From Brasenia schreberi (Eukaryota > Streptophyta > Magnoliopsida > Nymphaeales > Cabombaceae), in NCBI GenBank assembly GCA_036023115.1, contig JAYKKT010000059.1:9758501-9822500 (forward strand): a stretch of DNA of 64,000 nt. Reading direction: 5' to 3'. Below, one piece after another: positions 58,128 through 64,000 of this stretch. The notes beneath the pieces were generated by a model. That model was not told the DNA's origin and made no database searches. It worked only from the letters and a program-made list of their open reading frames with translations. Position 1 is the stretch's first letter; each line of letters opens with the position of its first letter. The position numbers and the translations under genes are program-made.

Positions 58128-59781
58128 TGTTACCAGACATGCACCGGTAACCGGCATTGGCACTCGGTGTCAACCTGCCTCACTTAAGGGAACTTAGATA
58201 AAGTGCGGCTTACCCCTTTAAACAGAATGTCTATTTGACAATTTCTAAAGAACTCAAACTGCCACTTCACATAAGTGTTTTCAAGACATACAAGAGAGAA
58301 CTCAAGTACCGAAAAATTTCCATTAAGATAAAGACCCGGATACAACCTTGTGAAATCAGGTTCGGCCTGTTGAAGGGAGTCCACACGACTGTCCAAAGGA
58401 ACCACCCAACGCTCTTCCCCTTTGACAGTCTGGCCCTACCAACGATGACTTGAACGATAATGGAGTCGGTCCAAGGAGACTTGTCGTCTATAACTTCTTG
58501 TCTTCCCTTAATGAACTCTTCAAGTCTTCATCAACTCCAAAGGCCTTTGAGTTTGCCTTAGCGATTAGTCGGGTTCCCTTCCTTAGAGCTTCTCTCTCAT
58601 GTAGCCTTCACTTAGACTCCTCAGTTTCGACCACTTTACAACTCCCTTTACCTTGGTCATTCAACTCCTTTTTATAGTTCAAGGGGCTTGAACATCCTGT
58701 CCAATCCTAATATAAACCAGCCTGGCCAGCATACACCTTATTGGCTGGGTGAACTCCTGTGGACCTATCCTTGCCAACATACTAACACTCGCCAAGAGAC
58801 ACCCTACTGACTATGAACCCGTCCTAGCCAGCACACTAATACTGGCCAGGAGGTAACTTATTGTACCTATTTTGAACCTGTCTTGGACAATAGATTAACA
58901 CTAGCAAGGAGATGTTCACTTCAATCTCACTTGTACTCAAACTGCTTTATGTGGGTTGTTCTTCACATGCTCGTTTTCCCGAATTGGTCGGGTTTTTTCG
59001 TGCACTAGTATACACTCCTCTCGCATTATCATTTCGAAGAATCCAACCAAGTGGTGGTCCTATTCCAACCATTCTCGTGGGATCTTCTTGTAGGGTGTCA
59101 TGTGACTACCTTGTTCGAGCTTCTCATGAGTGATCCTGATGTAGTACCTTTCGAATGATTGTAGTCTTCCCCTATGCAACGCTAGTGTAGTACAACAGCT
59201 TGTTGGGTCGTCTTGTGTGGTCCATGTCACAGTCAACCTACCTAATATTGTTCACACTCTTAACTCCCCTACACTCTAGTGGAACTTGCCTTAACTTATT
59301 ATTGAAATGTCTCACTCCTACATCCTTCCTTTATTTTAACACTTTTTTAAGACCATCTAATTGTGGTGGTCTTTTGGTATTGTGAAGAGGGGTATTGTCC
59401 TTCCATTACAGCAACATGGGGACCATCCTCTTATGGAACTAACTCATGTTATGCAACATGATGTTGTCCTTGGGGCAGGGTCTCGGTTGGGTCTTTTAAT
59501 CGTGCAGCACTTTCGTGCTACACGGTTAGGGGTTGTTTTAGATTCTGCAACAATTCTCTACCAACGGCTTTCGAAACTCATCCTCGAGTTCGCGTGGTAT
59601 CGGTTGAATAGTTCATCATACTTCCATAGATCTATCACAAGTAACCAAGAATCATATTCTTCAATTTTTCCTGCCCGACCTATTAAGTATCAAGTAATTC
59701 TTCTAGGTCCTTTTTTTGCGTATTTTATGGTTAAATATCATTTCAACTATCTACGTCTTTACGAACTAGTGGTGATAGTCA
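58128..59781 (-). repeat. gypsy-2 LTR, distal copy (1,654 bp)
   Basis: On the minus strand it begins TGACTATCACCACTAG and ends GGTAACA. It aligns with 60085-61085 from end to end except for about 640 bases (roughly 58850-59490) missing there. The two are visibly diverged (many substitutions), so they are old. Confidence 0.75.
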
Positions 59782-60084
59782 AACTCGGGCTTTATCTAAC
59801 TCGCCTTAGAGTCGTCTTAATTATTTCTCCATAACAGTCACTCGATCCACCAGGTTAGGGACAACTTCATTGTCCTCCTCCATCACTTGAGTGTTCCATC
59901 GGGTTTGCACCATGCTTGAAGTTGTAAGAGTCTTGTAGATAAGTTCTGAATTTGATGGCTCAACTTAAGTATCAGTAATACTTCTCTTAATGTAATTACT
60001 TCTTAACAATACCTTGTGTTTCTTTGCACCTAGGATTACCGATTCAATTCGGTCATAGCCACTTCTAAGCTCTGATACTAGATT
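59782..60084 (-). pseudogene. gypsy-2 leader and gag start between two LTRs
   Basis: Directly inside the LTR lies a primer site (60080-60068, minus strand TAGTATCAGAGCT, tRNA-Met type). Then come ATGACCGAATTGAATCGG and about 200 bases of gag-like sequence (words NEVV, LVDRVTVMEK) with stops, until the next LTR begins. Confidence 0.65.
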
Positions 60085-61085
60085 TGTTACTAGAATGACA
60101 CTAAAAATAAGCATTGACAACCAACCTCACTTAAGTGAACTTAGATAAAGTGTGGCTTGCCCTTTGAGTAGAATGTCTACTTGACAATTTTTAAGGAACT
60201 CAATCAAACACATGACTTCTCCCTTTACAAAAGTGTTTTCAAGACATAAAAGAGAGAATTCAAGTCCCTAAAGATTTTTGTTAAGATAAAGACCCAAATA
60301 CAACTTTGTGAAATCAGGTTCAGCCTTCCCAAGGGCCTATCGAAGAGAGTTCATACAATTTTCCAAAGGAATCACTCAACGATCTTTCCCTTTAATAGTC
60401 TGACTCTACTAATAATGGCTTGAATGGTAAGGAGACTTGCTATCTGCAGCTCATTGCCTTCCCTTGATGAACTCTTCAAGTCTTGATCAATTCCTTAATC
60501 CTTTGAGTTTGCCTTAGCCATTTACAAGGTTTCCTTCCTTGGAGTTTCTCTCTCTTATAGTCTTCGCTTAGACTCCATGGTTTTGACCTCTTTCCAACTC
60601 CCTTTGCCTTGACTATCCAGCTCTCTTTTATAGTTCAAGGGACTAGAACATCCTTACCAACCTTAATGTGAACCAACTTGACTAGCAAACACCTTGCTGG
60701 ACAAGTGAACTCTCACAGACTTGCCTTCACTAGTACACTAATATTGCCCAAGAGACACCCTATTGACTCTGAACCCATTCTAGCCAATACACTAACATCG
60801 GTCAAGAGACAACCTACGTCACCACTTTTGTGCTCCACGGTAGGGGGTTGCTTTGAGTTATGCAACAATTATCACCCACTGGCTTTCGAATTTGTCCTCA
60901 AGTTTACGTGGTATTGGTTGAGTAGTTCATTATACTCTCATAGATCTATCATTAGTAGCTAAGAATCATGTTTTTAAATTTTTTCTACCTAACATACTAA
61001 GTACCATGTAAGTCTTCTAGGTCCTTTTTCTGTGAAACACCATTTCAACTTTGTCTACGTCTTTATGAGCTAGTGGTGATGGTCA
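60085..61085 (-). repeat. gypsy-2 LTR, proximal copy (1,001 bp, internal deletion)
   Basis: On the minus strand it begins TGACCATCACCACTAG and ends CTAGTAACA. It is shorter than the distal LTR because of a large internal deletion. It follows the integrase C-terminus, the place of a 3' LTR. Confidence 0.75.
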
Positions 61086-63405
61086 TCTTGTAGTTTAACT
61101 AGTGTAATGGTACTCCGGTTTCAACTAACTTACGTGAAAAAATGGTGTATCTTTAAACGTTTAGGTAGCTCTAATTGATAGGTTATGCAATCGATCTTTT
61201 GAGTAATTTGGAAGGGACCATCAAATTGCAACTTAAGAGCTAAGTGAACTTTATAGACTTATTTCTAGATGTATTCTAGAATTCTCAGCCATACTCTATC
61301 TCCAACGTCGAATTCCCTTTCCCATTGGTATCAATTTGCAAACAAAAGATGGTGTGATGCTCTTTCCAATGAAGCTCGTGCTTCCTTTAAGACAATACGA
61401 TGCTCTTTCAACTCTTTGAGTGCTCTAAGATAGTTTCGGCCGGCCCTTCCTTGGGCTACATTCAACTATAAAAGTGGCTACCAACCTAAGGCCATCTCAA
61501 ACGGGCTCTTACATGTGGCAGAGTTACAGTGTGAGTTGTAGGAAAACTGAGTCATTTCTAATAAGCTAACCATGTTTCGTTGACTAGCAATCATGTAGTG
61601 GCTTAGGTACTCCTCTAATAAGGCATTTATACACTCCGTCTGGCCATCCGTTTGCGAATGATTGGTTGTATAGAAATGAAGTATTGTTCCCATCCATTTG
61701 AACAACTCTCTCCAAAAGTTAGATGTAAACGGGACATCTCTATCTAACACAATATCTTCCGGTACTCCAAAGTGTTTTCCTACATCTTATAGGAAAAGTC
61801 TGACTGCTTCCTTAGCTGAGCAATCTCGGATCGTAGGAATGAAAATAACATACTTAGAAAACCTGTTTAGCACAACAAAGACCGCTTCCTTTCCATCAAC
61901 ACATAGAAATCCTCCAACAAAGTTCATACTTAGAACTCCACAGTCTGGTAGGAATTAACAAAGGATTCAACAACCCAACCAACCTAGCCTTCTTCGTCTT
62001 ATCCTATTAGTACATTGGACAAGAATGAATATAAGCTTTTACATCTCTACTCACCCTTATAAAAAGAACATTGTAGCATTGCTAAGCTCCGATCCATTCA
62101 GGGATGTTAGCCAATAAAAAGAACATTGTAGCATTGCTAAGCTCGGATCCACTCAGGGATGTCCTTAGTATGGACCATCATGTAACTCATGTAGTAGAGT
62201 TTTCTAAGTTCACCAGTATTTAGCACATACAACTGTCATTGTTGAGTCCAAAGCAACCCTTTTCTCAACACATTTTTCCGTTAAGTTGGCCTTCACCTAT
62301 TCCTTGCTTTGGATGTAAACCTCGTCCTCATCGGCATATTGGCGTGCATAGTCCAGTATGTCACCTTCAACCTGGTGGAGGGCAACAACCACTTCCTATA
62401 CCAATTTTCTACTAAGTGCATCAATAATTAAGTTATATCTTCTAGGTCTATACCTCCACTCAAAATTGTATTCTTCCAGAAATTTCAATCAATGGGTCTG
62501 TCTAACTATGAGTTTTTAGGAAGGTATTTGCCATGTTATTGACTACAACGATAAAAGGGACCCCTAATAGATAAACTTTGTATACTTAGATAGTAGTTTT
62601 CAGCATCTTTCGACTTTCATAGGCCACTGGATAACTTTCTTGAGTTAGAATTCCTGATATAGCCATATCACTGGCATCTGTGTAAACTTCAAATTGCACA
62701 AAGAAGTTAGGTAGCCACAACACTGGCTGACTCATCACAGCCACCTTCAACTCTTCAAAGATGCGCTAGTGTCGACATATACACTCCTATGCCGAGGACT
62801 TCTTCAACAGTTCCATTAAGGGGGTGGTGAGCTATGAGAACCCTTTTATAAAGCACTAGTAGTAGTTTTGCTAGGCCGAAAAAGCTTCTCAACTCCATTA
62901 GACCTCTAGGTGGTTCCCATTCTTGAATGACTTTTACCTTTCTTGAGTCCATCTTCAACTTGGATAGCTAAAAGGAATGACACATTTTCTACCATCTTCT
63001 AAACCTCAAGAGAGACGATGACCTTGACTACATAGTGCCATAGGAGGGGTGCTAGATAGTGCTCTTACTGCAACTAGCACCTGATGTCAACCTTAGCGTG
63101 GGTGCCTTAGAGCCTAGTGCGGTAGTAGGTCGTGCCAATATCATAGGGGGTACTGCAGTTGGAGCCTTGCTAGGGTCACAATGTGGCACGAAATCGGGTT
63201 TCATCTTGCTGGTAATCACCAAGTCGTCGAGATGGGGAGCGAGCATGGTCATGGCCTTTCGTAGGAAGTCTATGCCAATGATTAGACTGAAATCGTCTAA
63301 TGTTATTATGATGAAGTCTATGTAACCACTCCAACATCCCACAACTAGTCTCACTATCATAGCTATTCTATCCATGCCATCGACAGGAGCATTCACCATC
63401 TTCAA
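61086..63405 (-). pseudogene. gypsy-2 pol remnant (protease to integrase)
   Basis: The protease region at 63405-63052 has FIIITLDDFSLIIGIDFL, like the aspartic-protease-like part of plant gypsy polyproteins. RT/RNase H connection sequence at 62958-62755 has VKVIQEWEPP and LRSFFGLA. RNase H sequence is broken around 62750-62380. The integrase core at 61750-61478 has TNHSQTDGQTECINALLEEYL and CKSPFE. An integrase C-terminal GPF/GPY-type module lies at 61240-61110 (FDGPFQITQKI, LELPKRLKIHHFF). The pieces are in different frames. A 55-bp tandem duplication at 62061-62170, not a multiple of three, is one of the breaks. Confidence 0.82.
62061..62170. repeat. 55-bp tandem duplication inside gypsy-2 pol
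   Basis: AAAAAGAACATTGTAGCATT occurs at 62061 and 62116. The two units differ at only a few bases. Confidence 0.85.
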
Positions 63406-64000
63406 CCTTTTTTAGATGCAACTACCTCAACTCTAGTATCCTTAACCTCGCCTTGAACCTCTTGGGGGTCTTTGGCCTGTAAGAGCCTTGCCACCCTATT
63501 GGGGTGTTATAATTAGAGTTTAACCTCATCTAGCTCCCCCACCAATTAATTGGCCTCGACGATAAGTCTGGTTTCTTGGTCCTCCATGACCTTGCACTCA
63601 TTCACGACCTCTTTGGTCAGTTTGACCCCCTCCCCTTGAAGTTTTTTTTTTCTTATGGTCTACCTTGTCTTCACATAATTATACTAAGCCTTATGTAGTG
63701 GTGATGACTTTGTATATGTCCACCGAATGATGTCTTTTTATTTCGATTTGAGCCTGTGGTTGGATCCCATGGACAAATAGAAAGAGTTGGTCATTTCAAT
63801 TCATATTGTCTATGTCAAGTAGAGTAGAAAAAAAAATTTGTACATACTCTCTCAACGTTTTGGTATGCTTCACATGTAGGATGACTTTCCTTGCTTGCTA
63901 ATTCATATAAGTGGTCATAAACTGGTGCGGGAGCTCTTCTCTTAATTTTGTCTAAGAGTTTATTATTGGTAGACCATCGTAACTAGTTGCTCATTATTTT
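63406..64000 (-). pseudogene. gypsy-2 gag remnant
   Basis: The minus strand from 64000 shows the retrotransposon gag pattern: HTKTLREYVQIFFSTLLDI near 63870-63810, then DQLFLFVHGIQPQAQIEI near 63790-63745. Stops interrupt it. A poly(T) run at 63637-63652 lies in the linker toward protease. The domain continues beyond the window. Confidence 0.7.

Larger units (their letters stand above)
58128..64000 (-). mobile_element. Ty3/gypsy retrotransposon gypsy-2, rearranged, runs off the window
   Basis: In transcription direction (from 64000 downward) the order is gag, protease, RT, RNase H, integrase, LTR (61085-60085), a new primer site with 300 bp of leader/gag, then a further LTR (59781-58128). 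The extra leader and LTR are the product expected from recombination between LTRs of two copies, or from a tandem pair with one body deleted. All coding parts are degraded. The far 5' LTR is outside the window. Confidence 0.82.

Noticed and set aside
58235..59834. Several 70-157-codon ORFs in 58.2-59.8 kb
   Set aside because: They lie inside a gypsy LTR and have no protein similarity; the same DNA is repeated at 60.1-61.1 kb without the ORFs conserved.

Overview
The window is nuclear DNA from a flowering plant. This rests on an autoinhibited plasma-membrane/plastid-type Ca2+-ATPase (ACA) gene with plant introns, a PPR gene remnant, an ADAGIO/ZEITLUPE-type LOV first exon, plant-type LTR retrotransposons primed by initiator tRNA-Met, RTE LINEs with (TTG)n tails and a BED/DUF659 hAT transposon. 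I cannot name the species from the sequence. Most of the 64 kb is transposon sequence at different stages of decay.

Layout. 1-5.2 kb: a Ty3/gypsy pol fragment (+) fused to a 3'-truncated Ty1/copia element (-, copia-1). 5.2-17.1 kb: an ACA1/ACA2-like Ca2+-ATPase gene (+) that is now a pseudogene. Its first intron holds a 3.1-kb RTE LINE with a 19-bp target-site duplication. A 1.375-kb segment covering exon 2 and part of exon 3 is tandemly duplicated and almost identical. The part coding for membrane segments 1-2 is missing, the reading frame is broken at least four times, and a SINE sits in intron 4. 17.1-25.4 kb: gene-poor DNA with an RTE tail, an old pair of about 1-kb direct repeats that look like diverged LTRs, microsatellites and SINE-like pieces. 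25.4-26.5 kb: a PPR pseudogene (-). 26.5-34.4 kb: copia-2 (+), same family as copia-1, split by a 3,363-bp hAT transposon (30532-33894) with terminal inverted repeats, an 8-bp target-site duplication and dense CGTATC/GATACG arrays at its ends. 35.8-36.0 kb: an orphan LOV exon (-).

37.4-42.4 kb: copia-3 (+), with both LTRs and a 5-bp target-site duplication but many frameshifts. 45.9-50.2 kb: the only gene I consider intact, a five-exon gene (-) for a 390-residue syntaxin-6 N-terminal-domain membrane protein. 50.2-55.3 kb: repeats and nothing coding. 55.3-57.8 kb: a younger RTE LINE with a nearly intact reverse transcriptase, a 14-bp target-site duplication and a scrambled 5' junction. 58.1-64 kb: a degraded Ty3/gypsy element (-) with the unusual order LTR, short internal piece, LTR, pol, gag.

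How the parts relate. The only cellular gene likely to work is the syntaxin-6-like gene, which would act in endomembrane traffic. The ACA, PPR and LOV loci have been truncated, duplicated or isolated, and transposons lie beside or inside each. I found no operon, CRISPR array or clearly new biological system. The most informative signals are structural: a nested hAT with an unusual terminal array, a near-perfect tandem duplication in the ACA gene that may be recent or an assembly artefact, an unannotated ancient LTR-like pair, and a LINE 5' junction showing repeated template jumps.
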